A DNA stretch of 64,000 nucleotides, taken from positions 11,881,691-11,945,690 of the forward strand of contig CAJQUN010000008.1 of NCBI GenBank assembly GCA_907163345.1. The letters run 5' to 3'. The translations under genes and the position numbers were made by a program. Below the pieces are notes generated by a model that saw only the letters and a program-made list of their open reading frames with translations, was not told where the DNA came from and ran no database searches. The stretch comes from Haberlea rhodopensis (lineage: Eukaryota > Streptophyta > Magnoliopsida > Lamiales > Gesneriaceae). Shown in pieces: positions 23,949-33,276 of the stretch. Positions within the stretch are counted from its first letter, which is position 1, and each line of letters starts with the position of its first letter.

Positions 23949-24246
23949 CCAGGCTCTTTACACAGTCACTGCCCCCCTCCCCACCTTTTTTTTTTGTATA
24001 TTTATTTTCGGAGGAATGTCCACTTTGTAATCAGCGCCTTTTTACTTAATGGAAATTTTGGATTGTAGACATGTTTCCCTTAACTGGTTTACTAACCGGA
24101 AATAAAATTTTACTAAAGTAATGACTGAAGAATCACAAGTATAAAACAATACTGACCTATCGGGGCTACTTATAAACGGAAAACCTTTGTTTGATCTGAG
24201 CTTAGTTCATGGTAATTAATGTTTGGAAGGATGGCTCATCAAAATA

Positions 24247-24730
24247 GTAAGGGCGGGCCTTTACTTTCATAGTAGTCAGGGCGGACCTTAACTATCATAG
24301 TCAAGGCAGACCTTAACTTTTATAGTAGTCAGGGCGGACCTTAACTTTCATAGTCAGGGCGGACCTTAACTTTTATAGTAGTCAGGGCGGACCTTAACTT
24401 TCATAGTCAGGGCGGACCTTAACTTTCATAGTAGTCAGGGCGGACCTTAACTTTCATAGTTAGGGCGGACCTTAACTTTTATAGTAGTCAGGGCGGACCT
24501 TAACTTTCATAGTCAGGGCGGACCTTAACTTTTATAGTAGTCAGGGCGGACCTTAACTTTCATAGTAGTCAGGGCGGACCTTAACTTTCATAGTCAGGGC
24601 GGACCTTAACTTTTATAGTAGTCAGGGCGGACCTTAACTTTCATAGTAGTCAGGGCGGACCTTAACTTTTATAGTCAGGGCGGACCTTAACTTTTATAGT
24701 AGTCAGGGCGGACCTTAACTTTTATAGTCA
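24247..24730. repeat. 18-unit tandem array in the Tat element
   Basis: About 18 copies of CAGGGCGGACCTTAACTTT(C/T)ATAGT in a row. Spacing alternates between 28 bp (AGTAGTCAG linker) and 25 bp (AGTCAG linker), and the TTTCATA/TTTTATA variants partly alternate too, which gives a dimeric higher-order unit of about 53 bp. The first two or three units are more diverged. It lies between the stop codons of the convergent antisense gene and pol. Confidence 0.93.
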
Positions 24731-24809
24731 GCATACTGAACCGTATTTTTGAGTACAACTTCATTTAAAAACTTGATTTCCTGAGCTTATACATTGTAGA
24801 AATATATAC

Positions 24810-26738
24810 CTAGGAATAATATTTTCTAAGATGAAATGCATTCCAGGGTCTTTTTAGCTTTTTTCCCTCTGCGTCTTCCAGGTAGTATGCTCCAGAGCCC
24901 ACTTTCTGAATAACTTTGTAAGGTCCTTCCCATTTAGGATCAAGTTTTTTAACTTCTACTGACTGGACCTTTTTGAGTACCAGGTCTCCAACCTGAAAAC
25001 TCCGAGGCATCACTCGTTTGTTATAGGCTTTGATGACCTTATTTCTATAAGACTCCATCCTGATCACGGTCCTCTCCCTTTTTTCGCAAATCATATCCAG
25101 ATCTAGAGCTCGGCGTTCATCATTGTTGTTGTCATAAGCTTGGACTCTTGCTGAGGTCGCTCCTATTTCTGCGGGCAAGACTGCTTCGGAACCATAAACC
25201 ATGCTGAAAGGCGTCTCCCCCGTAGGAGTTCGAGGCGTAGTTCTATAAGCCCACAGTACACTGGGAAGCTCTTCAACCCAGTCTTTTCCTACCCCATACA
25301 ACCTTGCTTTTAATGCTTGTACTATAGATCGGTTGGTGACCTCCGCCTGCCCATTACTCTGAGGGTAGGCCACGGAAGTAAAGGCCTGTACGATCTTCAT
25401 TTCCTGGCACCAGGTGGTCACCTTTCGTCCCTGGAATTGTCTCCCATTATCGGAAATCAACTTCCTTGGTACCCCAAATCGACACACAATATTCCTCCAT
25501 AAGAAGTTCAGCACATCCTCCTCGGTAATCCGGGCTAAAGCCTCGGCCTCAGCCCACTTTGAGAAATAGTCCACGGCTACTATCAGGAACTTCTTCTGTC
25601 TTGGGGCGATGGGGAAGGGTCCCACGATATCCATTCCCCACTGGTCGAACGGGCAGGCTGATATTACAGACTTCATGAATTGAGCCGGCTGTCGTTGGAT
25701 TCGTCCATGCCTCTGGCAGCCTTCACAAGTAGCCACGACCTTCACTGCATCCTTCCTCAGCGTTGGCCAAAAGTATCCTGCTAGTATGGTTTTTTGTGCC
25801 AAGGCTAGGCTCCCTAAATGATCCCCGCAACAACCCTCATGTATCTCGTGGAGCACATATTTAGCCTCTTCCTCCTTTAGGCACCTGAGCAAAGGCCCTG
25901 CAAAAGACCTCTTGTATAAATCATCCCGAACTAGAGCAAACCTAAAAGACTGTCTCTCTATCTTTCTTGCTTCCCTTTTATCAGAAGGCAGCTCGGTATT
26001 CCTCAGGTATTTTATGAGGGGGGTCATCCAACTTTCCGTACTAGGAGGTTCGGATGCCAGCTGAGTTGATGGCAATAATTCGGTTTGGCAAATGACCTCT
26101 CTTTGACACATGGGTCCTAAGGACGTGGCCCATTTTGCCAGCTGATCGGCTTCTTGATTTTCCTCCCTAGGTATCTGTACTATATTCCATTCAGAGAAAC
26201 TCTCAGACATTTCATGGACTGCCTTCAGATACTCCATCAATTTCTCGCTTTTTACCTCAAAATTTCCCTTTACCTGCTGGGCCGCTAATTGGGAGTCTGA
26301 ATAAAGGACCACCCTACGCGCACCTACCTCCCGAGCTAATTTGAGCCCAGTTAATACTGCCTCGTACTCTGCCTCATTGTTGGATACCCGGAAATCTAAC
26401 TTGATCATAGCTTTTATTTTTTCGCCCATTGGTGAGATCAATACTATTCCAACACCGCATCCCTCGCTGTTCGAGGCTCCGTCCACATACACGCTCCATG
26501 CCTCTTCCGGATCGGATCCAATCATTTCTGCAAAAAAATCGGATAAGGCTTGACCTTTGATAGACGCCCTGGGCTGGTAGGAGATATCATATTCTCCCAG
26601 CTCAATAGTCCATTTGACCAATCTGCCTGATACATCGGGCTGCGTCATGATTCTCTCGATTTGACTATTGGTTAGTACCGTGATAGGGTGGGATAAAAAG
26701 TACGGCCTCAATTTCCTTGCAGTTATAACTAGAGCCAA
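24810..26738 (-). CDS. Tat element RNase H - second RNase H - integrase
   Basis: The downstream 642 codons of the Tat polyprotein. In order: end of the first RNase H (about residues 1-65); a second, archaeal-type RNase H (about 75-210) with acidic residues in YVDGASNSEG, NEAEYEAVL, LYSDSQLA and ENQEADQLAK; the HHCC zinc finger of integrase (HEIHEGCCGDH ... CEGCQRHG, about 295-345); and the catalytic core with D in WGMDIVGPFP, D in LISDNGRQF and E in NGQAEVTNR. The C-terminus ends KRPWNAFHLRKYYS. It is separated from the upstream reading frame only by one frame change near 26778, so a full-length pol was interrupted very recently. Confidence 0.93.
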   Translation of the reverse strand: MALVITARKLRPYFLSHPITVLTNSQIERIMTQPDVSGRLVKWTIELGEYDISYQPRASIKGQALSDFFAEMIGSDPEEAWSVYVDGASNSEGCGVGIVLISPMGEKIKAMIKLDFRVSNNEAEYEAVLTGLKLAREVGARRVVLYSDSQLAAQQVKGNFEVKSEKLMEYLKAVHEMSESFSEWNIVQIPREENQEADQLAKWATSLGPMCQREVICQTELLPSTQLASEPPSTESWMTPLIKYLRNTELPSDKREARKIERQSFRFALVRDDLYKRSFAGPLLRCLKEEEAKYVLHEIHEGCCGDHLGSLALAQKTILAGYFWPTLRKDAVKVVATCEGCQRHGRIQRQPAQFMKSVISACPFDQWGMDIVGPFPIAPRQKKFLIVAVDYFSKWAEAEALARITEEDVLNFLWRNIVCRFGVPRKLISDNGRQFQGRKVTTWCQEMKIVQAFTSVAYPQSNGQAEVTNRSIVQALKARLYGVGKDWVEELPSVLWAYRTTPRTPTGETPFSMVYGSEAVLPAEIGATSARVQAYDNNNDERRALDLDMICEKRERTVIRMESYRNKVIKAYNKRVMPRSFQVGDLVLKKVQSVEVKKLDPKWEGPYKVIQKVGSGAYYLEDAEGKKLKRPWNAFHLRKYYS

Positions 26739-26749
26739 TGCTAGCTTCT

Positions 26750-29700
26750 CTACCTCAGGATATCTGAGCTCGGCACCCGGAGAGCGTGACTGACATAATA
26801 AACTGGTTTTTGGTCCGATCCCTCCTGTTTAATCAATACCGAGCTAACGGCATGCTCAGTGGACGAAAGATATACCCATAATTTTTCTCCGTGACCTGGC
26901 TTGACCAATACCGGCAACTCGGTCAGGTGTCTCTTCAAATCAGCAAAGGCCCTCTCACAATCCTCGTTCCACTCGAAATTCCTTGCTTTTCTCAACACTT
27001 GAAAGAAAGGATAGCTTCTATGTGCTGACCGGGAAATAAACCGTGCTAAGGAGGCAATTCGACCGGTCAGCTTCTGGACTTCTCTTATGCTTTTGGGAGA
27101 AACCATATCCTGCACTGCCCTTACCTTCTCGGGATTGACTTCGATTCCTCTATCTGTCACTACGAAACCCAAAAACTTCCCGCTCTTCACCCCAAACATA
27201 CATTTAGCAGGATTCAACTTCAGCCCAAACTTCTTCAGGGTAACAAAGGTTTCCTCCAGGTCAGGTACGAGATCTGAGCTAACCTTGGATTTTACCAATA
27301 TATCATCGACGTATACCTCAATATTCCGTCCCGTCTGTCCTTCAAATACTTTATCCATCAATCTTTGGTACGTGGCCCCGGCGTTTTTAAGGCCGAAGGG
27401 CATGACCACGTAGCAGTATGTTCCTTCTGAGGTGACGAAGCTGACTTTGTCCTGATCCTCCTTGGCCAAGGGGATCTGATGATACCCCTGATAAGCATCC
27501 ATAAAGCACAATAACTCATAACCTGACGTGGAATCTACGAGCTGATCAATGCGGGGCAAAGGGTAGCAATCTTTGGGGCAAGCTTTATTTAGATCCCTGA
27601 AATCATCGCACGTCCTCCATTTCCCGGACGACTTTGGCACCAGGACCACGTTGGAGAGCCAAGTCGGGAACTGGACTTCCCTTATTTGCCCTGCTCTTAA
27701 CAAAGTTCGAACTTCCTGGCTTATGACTTTGTCTTTTTCCGGTCCGAAATGTCTCTTCTTTTGTTTGATTATTTTAACCTTCGGATCGACACTCAGCCGA
27801 TGCTGTGCAACTTCCGGGCAAATCCCAATCAATTCAACAGAAGACCATGCGAACACATCCGCGTACTTTGACAGGCACCTCAACAGATCTTGTTTCAGGT
27901 CCCAGCTGAGGTCCGAGGCCACCCTTATCTTTTTTTCAGGTTGTCCTGGGACCAAAACCACCTCATCCTCTCCTTCCAACAATGCGTGTACTTCCTGCCC
28001 TTCTCGAGACCTTTGTATGAGGTGAACCCCTTGATCCTTCGGACCACTGCCGTCCATCCTTTTCGACCTCTTCACTTCCACCCTTACTGTGCTAGTGTAA
28101 CACCGCTTGGATGAGGGCTGGTCTCCCTTTACTTCTCCCACCCTTATCCCAACAGGGAACTTGATTTTTTGGTGGAAAGTTGAAGCTATAGCCCTGAATT
28201 CATTCATCGCGGGCCTTCCTAAAATGACGTTATAGGAGGACGGGGCTTCTACGATAGTAAAACATGTTAAACGAGTCTTCCGGCTCTCCCCTTGTCCCAT
28301 GGAGAGGGGCAGGATGATCTGCCATAGAGGGTACACTGCATGTCCTGCAAAACCAAAGAGAGGAGTAGAGATTTGCTCAAGAGTATACTCACCTAACTCC
28401 ATCTGCTGGAAAGCCTCCTGGAATAATACGTTCACAGAGCTCCCTGAATCCACAAAGACTCTTCCGACTTCATAATTTGCTACGGTCGCCCTTATCACGA
28501 GGGCATCATTGTGAGGCGTTTGCACGCCTTCCACATCCTTAGGACTGAAGCTAATCACTACCTCCTCCTCAATATTGACAACCTTTCCTATGCTCAGTAT
28601 TTCTCTCCTACTCATAGCCTTCCGAGCCCTATTAGAATCACCATCAGTAGCTCCCCCCGAGATCATGTTGATAAAACCTCGGGGGAGCGGGTTATTCCTA
28701 GGTAGCTCCTGCTCTTCTTGGCTCCTTACTGGCCTCCGCCCACGTCCCCGGCCCTGAAAGGAGCCGCGAAAATTAGCACGCCCATCTCTGCCCCTTCCTC
28801 GGTATGGACCTCGGCCCCTCTCTCGTGAAGGACCATAGGGAACGTTTGGTTGAGGTATACCCTGACTATATCGAGGGTCATTCCGCCTGGCCAGTTCCTG
28901 TCCACTATCCAGATTACGACATTCTCGAGTGCTGTGCCCAGCGATCTGATGGAAATCACAATACTTATTCTCCACCCCCTTGCTCGGTTCGTCCTCGGTC
29001 CGCGGAGATCTTCGAGGGTCTTGCTCCTCACAAATCCTGACAGCATCTTTAGCGACTTTTAGGGGCGTAAACTGAGAGAAACGTCCGAGTTTGGTATCCT
29101 CCGCGGGCCTTTTTCCTTCAGATCTGAACTGCTTATCACCAGTTTTTGCACCTTCTTTTATTTTTGTACTCTGGGCCTCTTCTACATTAATATACCTCTC
29201 AGCTCGTGTCAGGAGATCATCATAGGTAGGAGGAGATCTTTTTATCAAAGAACGGAAAAACTCTCCTGCCTTCAAGCCCTGAGTAAAGGCGCTGATCAAA
29301 ATCTCTGCTGGGCAGGCAGGTACCTCCAGACTGACTACATTAAAGCGCCGAATATATTCTCGAAGGGGTTCGCCCTCTGTCTGTCTCATTTCAAACAGGC
29401 TCAACGAGGTTTTCTTATAACGTTTGCTGCTGGTGAATTGGTGAAGGAAAGCCGAGCTGAACTCCGAGAAAGAGGTTATCGAAGAAGGTTCGAGTTGATT
29501 GAACCACAGCTGGGCTGATCTTACCAAGGTCGTAACGAAAACCTTGCACTTTAAACGGTCTGAATAGCAATGCAGCATGGCAGCGTTTTCAAATCTGCCC
29601 AAGTGTTCCTCCGGATCCGTGCTTCCGTCATATTCCCCAGCATTCGGGGGCCGGAAGTTACTTGGGAGCTTCTCCTCCACTATCTCCTGGGAGAAGGGAC

Positions 29701-30052
29701 TACCCTTTTTCAGAGTACTGTGCCCTCCAATCCCCTTCTTCATTACCCTGACCTCCCTTCTTAACTCCTCCACCTCGACTTCGAGGTTGAGGCCTCCAGT
29801 GGGCGGCGGGTGTGATGTGGCTACCTGTTCGGGTTGTTCATTTTCCCGAATACTCTCCCCTCGGCCGCTCTCAGATTGATCCATAGCTCGCTTCATTGCT
29901 TTTTCCACCGTTATTGAGATGAGGCGTGTGAGCTGCTTGAAAGTCAATGCACCCACTGTTATGCCTGCTGTAGGTGGTGGCCCTTCTCGATTCACCGATG
30001 GTGCCCGTTGTTCATTATTTGCCTCCTGATTCGTTCTCCGCGTGTTTACCAT
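26750..30052 (-). CDS. Tat element gag - protease - reverse transcriptase
   Basis: About 1,100 codons from MVNTRRTNQEANNEQ. Gag occupies about the first 480 residues: a capsid-like region (NAGEYDGSTDPEEHLGRFE, LWFNQLEPSSITSFSEF), then the zinc-knuckle-like CDFHQIAGHSTREC and a glycine/arginine-rich stretch (GRGRGPYRGRGRDG). The protease active site is VFVDSGSSVNVLFQ. The reverse transcriptase has KWRTCDDFRDLNKACPKD, FMDAYQGYHQIPL and YVDDILVKS. The first RNase H begins at the end and is cut by the frame change near 26778. The chosen start is the first ATG of the frame, 45 bp inside the 5' LTR edge; there is no long leader. Confidence 0.94.
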   Translation of the reverse strand: MVNTRRTNQEANNEQRAPSVNREGPPPTAGITVGALTFKQLTRLISITVEKAMKRAMDQSESGRGESIRENEQPEQVATSHPPPTGGLNLEVEVEELRREVRVMKKGIGGHSTLKKGSPFSQEIVEEKLPSNFRPPNAGEYDGSTDPEEHLGRFENAAMLHCYSDRLKCKVFVTTLVRSAQLWFNQLEPSSITSFSEFSSAFLHQFTSSKRYKKTSLSLFEMRQTEGEPLREYIRRFNVVSLEVPACPAEILISAFTQGLKAGEFFRSLIKRSPPTYDDLLTRAERYINVEEAQSTKIKEGAKTGDKQFRSEGKRPAEDTKLGRFSQFTPLKVAKDAVRICEEQDPRRSPRTEDEPSKGVENKYCDFHQIAGHSTRECRNLDSGQELARRNDPRYSQGIPQPNVPYGPSRERGRGPYRGRGRDGRANFRGSFQGRGRGRRPVRSQEEQELPRNNPLPRGFINMISGGATDGDSNRARKAMSRREILSIGKVVNIEEEVVISFSPKDVEGVQTPHNDALVIRATVANYEVGRVFVDSGSSVNVLFQEAFQQMELGEYTLEQISTPLFGFAGHAVYPLWQIILPLSMGQGESRKTRLTCFTIVEAPSSYNVILGRPAMNEFRAIASTFHQKIKFPVGIRVGEVKGDQPSSKRCYTSTVRVEVKRSKRMDGSGPKDQGVHLIQRSREGQEVHALLEGEDEVVLVPGQPEKKIRVASDLSWDLKQDLLRCLSKYADVFAWSSVELIGICPEVAQHRLSVDPKVKIIKQKKRHFGPEKDKVISQEVRTLLRAGQIREVQFPTWLSNVVLVPKSSGKWRTCDDFRDLNKACPKDCYPLPRIDQLVDSTSGYELLCFMDAYQGYHQIPLAKEDQDKVSFVTSEGTYCYVVMPFGLKNAGATYQRLMDKVFEGQTGRNIEVYVDDILVKSKVSSDLVPDLEETFVTLKKFGLKLNPAKCMFGVKSGKFLGFVVTDRGIEVNPEKVRAVQDMVSPKSIREVQKLTGRIASLARFISRSAHRSYPFFQVLRKARNFEWNEDCERAFADLKRHLTELPVLVKPGHGEKLWVYLSSTEHAVSSVLIKQEGSDQKPVYYVSHALRVPSSDILR

Positions 30053-30078
30053 TCTTATCAACGTCTTATACTCTTTTT

Positions 30079-30096
30079 CCCACAGACGGCGCCAAT
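30079..30096 (-). other. Tat element primer-binding site
   Basis: On the minus strand TTGGCGCCGTCTGTGGG follows the 5' LTR directly. Its first nine bases after the T match the complement of the tRNA-Asp acceptor end (ACGGCGCCA); the rest departs from tRNA-Asp, so the exact primer is uncertain. Confidence 0.75.
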
Positions 30097-30873
30097 TGTT
30101 AACTCGGATTTTGGTAGTGGGTTATCTTGGTTAACAATAGCTCCTCCCTTATTGGAAGTGAGCGGTCCTGAAAAGAAAAGGTTGGAAGAAGACCAGAGAG
30201 TGATCTCCGATGGGTCTTTCCGACGATCAAATCAGGGTTCTTTTTTATGTAATATGGAAATAAACATTTAGCTAGAAATTTGCGGGGGAAAAGCTCTCTT
30301 TCTTAACCTGACGACCCCATATATATATGGGGCGGTGAGAAAGAATACCCTATCGTGTTTGGCTGGGACCTATGGGAAGCCACCGACCAACACTGTACCT
30401 GTATAGGGCGCACTACTTGAGGGATTTTTATACCAGAAAATATTCCCTATACTAGTCACCATATGATTGGTCCTCGTGGCAAGTGGTCCCCTAATGAGAC
30501 AAAATTCAGTTAGATGTTTCCCGCGTGGAGGACCGCACTTGTGTCCAAAGTACCTCCCTGAACTCTGAAGGGGAAACCAAGACAGCTGTTTAAGGTTGGG
30601 AGTATAGCCCGTGCTACCTGGTTCAATCCAGCAGGGCTGAAGACCTTTCCCGAGCTGAGCATACTGATGGGAAACGCAACTGACCTAGCCTATGAATACC
30701 GAGCTGATCACTCTTGTAAATAATATACACTGACCTGCTAATATAATACCGTGCTGCGCTCAGAAGTGGTCAAATACCCCTCCTGGGAATATTCCTTTCG
30801 GATTGAGCCCTTCTGGGTGAGATTATGCTCGAGTAAGGGCCGAGATCGTACTGGACATGATATCCGGATATCA
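30097..30873 (-). repeat. Tat element 5' LTR
   Basis: The 777-bp copy next to the primer-binding site, nearly identical to the 3' LTR (about three substitutions seen). It should hold the pol-strand promoter. Confidence 0.93.
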
Positions 30874-31125
30874 TATAATATTAAGGATGTTCTTATAATT
30901 AGAGTACAATTGTTAAAATACTTGATTGCAGAATCATGATTGCAGGGATATAAATGCTTCTGGTTTAGAAACACAAGGATTAAAGTGCTAAATTATTATA
31001 CATGTGTTTTTTTGCCTATTTTGTCTTTCACAGGGTTTAAAGTGATAATTTTTAATTTACATAGGGGTGTTTTGGCCTATTTGGGATTTTACCAGGGGGT
31101 TTTACGCAATTTGGCCTAGTTTTAG

Positions 31126-32203
31126 TTTATACAACTGATGTACAAAATCGAGCTTGGGGTAGGTATGCGCTAAGTCACATAAGTCGGATGCGGGAGCGGA
31201 TGCGGATGCATGAGTGCGTCAATTTGCAAAAAATTTGAGTGCGGGTGCGCCTTAATGCGCCTATTAAAAATTAATAAATAAATATATATATATATACATA
31301 CACACTGATGAAATGAAGTTAAACATACATAATATACATCATATTTAACAAACTCACATCATTATTATATTATTTACAAATTTACAATATGAAGTTCTTA
31401 ACAACTTTGGTGTTTGCAGCTTTACCATTCTTAAAAAGCATTAAAATTAGATTTTATTGAAGAAACTAACATTTGCAGCTTTGCAAAATGTTATAGCCAG
31501 TGATACAACGTAGTTTGAATCTTGTATTTGATCGTTCGTCTAGCAAGAATTCTCCGAAAAACTATACAAAGCATTATATAGTTTCCAGAGATCTCTATTC
31601 GTGCCTATTAAAAGTCTTGTTTGATATCATTTTTCTAAATTTTGTTTGTGTTCATAAGTTTATGGCTCATAATTAAAGCATTCAAGTTTGTTAATTTCAT
31701 TTGTTAATAACCATCGAAACCTAATAGATGAAATCTGGAGAAATAAACTATTCTCTAAAAGTCCATTTATATTGAGAGATTTAAAGTCAATTATTTCAAT
31801 TCTATGATTTCAAATCTATTTGATTGTTTGGAAGAATTTATGTTTGGTGCTATTTCAAATCCATTATTCAATCAATTCATTTAAAGCAAATCAATTAATC
31901 TAAACACAACATACCGTTATGCTCCAAAAGCAACAATGCCAATGCAAAATTCCGTGACCACGCGATACGAAGATGATACAACAAACAATACTAGGATATC
32001 AAATATCAAAATAACACAGTACGTAGTTTGGTCGAAAAAAACACGTACTTATATCAATTATAACATTTGTAAAATTTTTAACATGATGGATTACATATTT
32101 GAAATATTTTTTTGAAGTCAAATATTCGAAAGTAAAATTCAATCAAAACTTTCGTTCAAATACTTGATCAATTTTTTTGTGATCAAGTTGAGTCATAGTA
32201 TAT
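31126..32203. other. AT-rich intergenic DNA
   Basis: No gene or clear element. It holds a short microsatellite (AT/ACAC, 31270-31306) and a patch of GCGGATGCGGATGC-like repeats at 31185-31265. Confidence 0.5.
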
Positions 32204-32212
32204 TATTTTATT

Positions 32213-33084
32213 GGGTAAATTGTATAAAACTTCATGTATTATAGTAAATATGCACGAAATACTCATATATTAACAAAATAGGTAAAAAAAAAAACCCCTA
32301 TGTTTTTTTAAACTTGGCAGAAACCCGCTCACGTATTATAAAAAAGATAAAAAAAAAATTTTTTTTTTTGAAACCTTGCATGAAACCCATGTGTTAAACA
32401 AATTAGGCAAAAAACCTCTATGTTTTCATAAATGCTGCACAAAACCCTCTCGATTGTCCAATATGCTATCCAATTTTTTATGCATCTGCACATTTTCTTA
32501 TTTTATGTAATGATCCATTCTTTTAGTTTTAAAATGAATAATATTTAGAATTTTAAAGTGAATAATTTGTAATGTGTAATTTTAAAATATAGTATGAATT
32601 TAATGTGTGCATGCTTATTGACCAATTCAAATTATTTTTTCAAGTTTTGGATAATATTGAGTAAGCAACAATTGCATATATAAAAAGATGCATATTTTCA
32701 ACAAATCATAAAATACGTTTACACAATAATAAACATATATATAAATAAAAAATAAGTTATATATAACAATTTATATATAACATTATAATATATATGAACG
32801 TTTATGAACTTGTTTTTATAAAACTTACATATAGTTTTAACTAGATTAAATAAAATCTATTTATTTGTAAAATCGAGGGTGTTTTGTGCAGGATTTAAAA
32901 GATAGAGACGTTTTTTTTGCCTATTTTGTTTAACACGGAGGTTTCAAGCAAGGTTTTAAAAAATGAGATTTTTTTGTTTTGTTTTTTATAACACATGAGA
33001 GTTTTATGCTAAATTTAAGAAAATACAGAGTTATATTTATCTATTTTGTTAACACATGTTTCGTGCATATTTACCAAAACGCCC
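32213..33084. mobile_element. Foldback / Mutator-like non-autonomous element
   Basis: An 872-bp element flanked by a perfect 9-bp duplication TATTTTATT (32204-32212 and 33085-33093). Its arms, about 32213-32465 and 32870-33084, are long imperfect inverted repeats; both read inward through TAAATATGCACGAAA, AACAAAATAGG, GAAACCTTGC, TGTTAAACAAA and CTGCACAAAAC. Each arm is itself built of about three direct ~85-bp sub-repeats. The loop (about 400 bp) is AT-rich without coding capacity. A 9-bp duplication suggests mobilisation by a Mutator-type transposase. Confidence 0.8.
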
Positions 33085-33276
33085 TATTTTATTTTATTAT
33101 CGACTACAGGAAAGTTTAAAGCAGCCAATATTAATATTGGCTTTGTCCATTTCGTATGAATTCCATACTTCTCTGCCACTGCCCAAAGCATTGAAATTTA
33201 ATCCAACATTCCAATTTCAGCTAGAACCTAAAATTTACACAGATCAAGAAAAAAAGCAGCAAATTTTGTTGACACA
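33085..33276 (+). promoter_or_regulatory. Proximal promoter/5' UTR of the succinyl-CoA ligase gene
   Basis: Only 192 bp separate the foldback element from the ATG. The stretch contains a perfect 20-bp palindrome at 33123-33142 that carries CCAAT facing both ways (AGCCAAT...ATTGGCT), a possible NF-Y site. No convincing TATA box is seen at the usual distance. Confidence 0.5.

Larger units (their letters stand above)
20813..30873 (-). mobile_element. Complete Ty3/gypsy element of the Tat lineage
   Basis: A 10,061-bp element with two 777-bp LTRs (20813-21589 and 30097-30873) and duplication TATAA (20808-20812 and 30874-30878). By eye the LTRs differ at about three positions, so it is very young. 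It encodes gag-protease-RT-RNase H, a second archaeal-type RNase H and integrase on the minus strand. The dual RNase H is the known mark of the Tat (Ogre/Retand-type) branch. Between pol and the 3' LTR lie a tandem array and a spliced gene on the opposite strand. Confidence 0.95.
20260..31116. mobile_element. Mutator-like non-autonomous element split by the Tat element
   Basis: Outside the Tat retrotransposon, 20260-20812 and 30879-31116 form one ~790-bp element. It is bounded by a perfect 9-bp duplication TAGTTTTAG (20251-20259 and 31117-31125), the length typical of the Mutator superfamily. The ends are imperfect inverted repeats (left GGGCTAATTGC, right complement GGCCAAATTGC), followed by repeated A/C-rich motifs such as ACACCCCTATGTAA, also found inverted at the right. 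There is no transposase. Confidence 0.7.

Noticed and set aside
24247..24730. CRISPR-like array of short repeats
   Set aside because: The spacers are not unique; repeat and linker together form a simple tandem repeat inside a plant retrotransposon.
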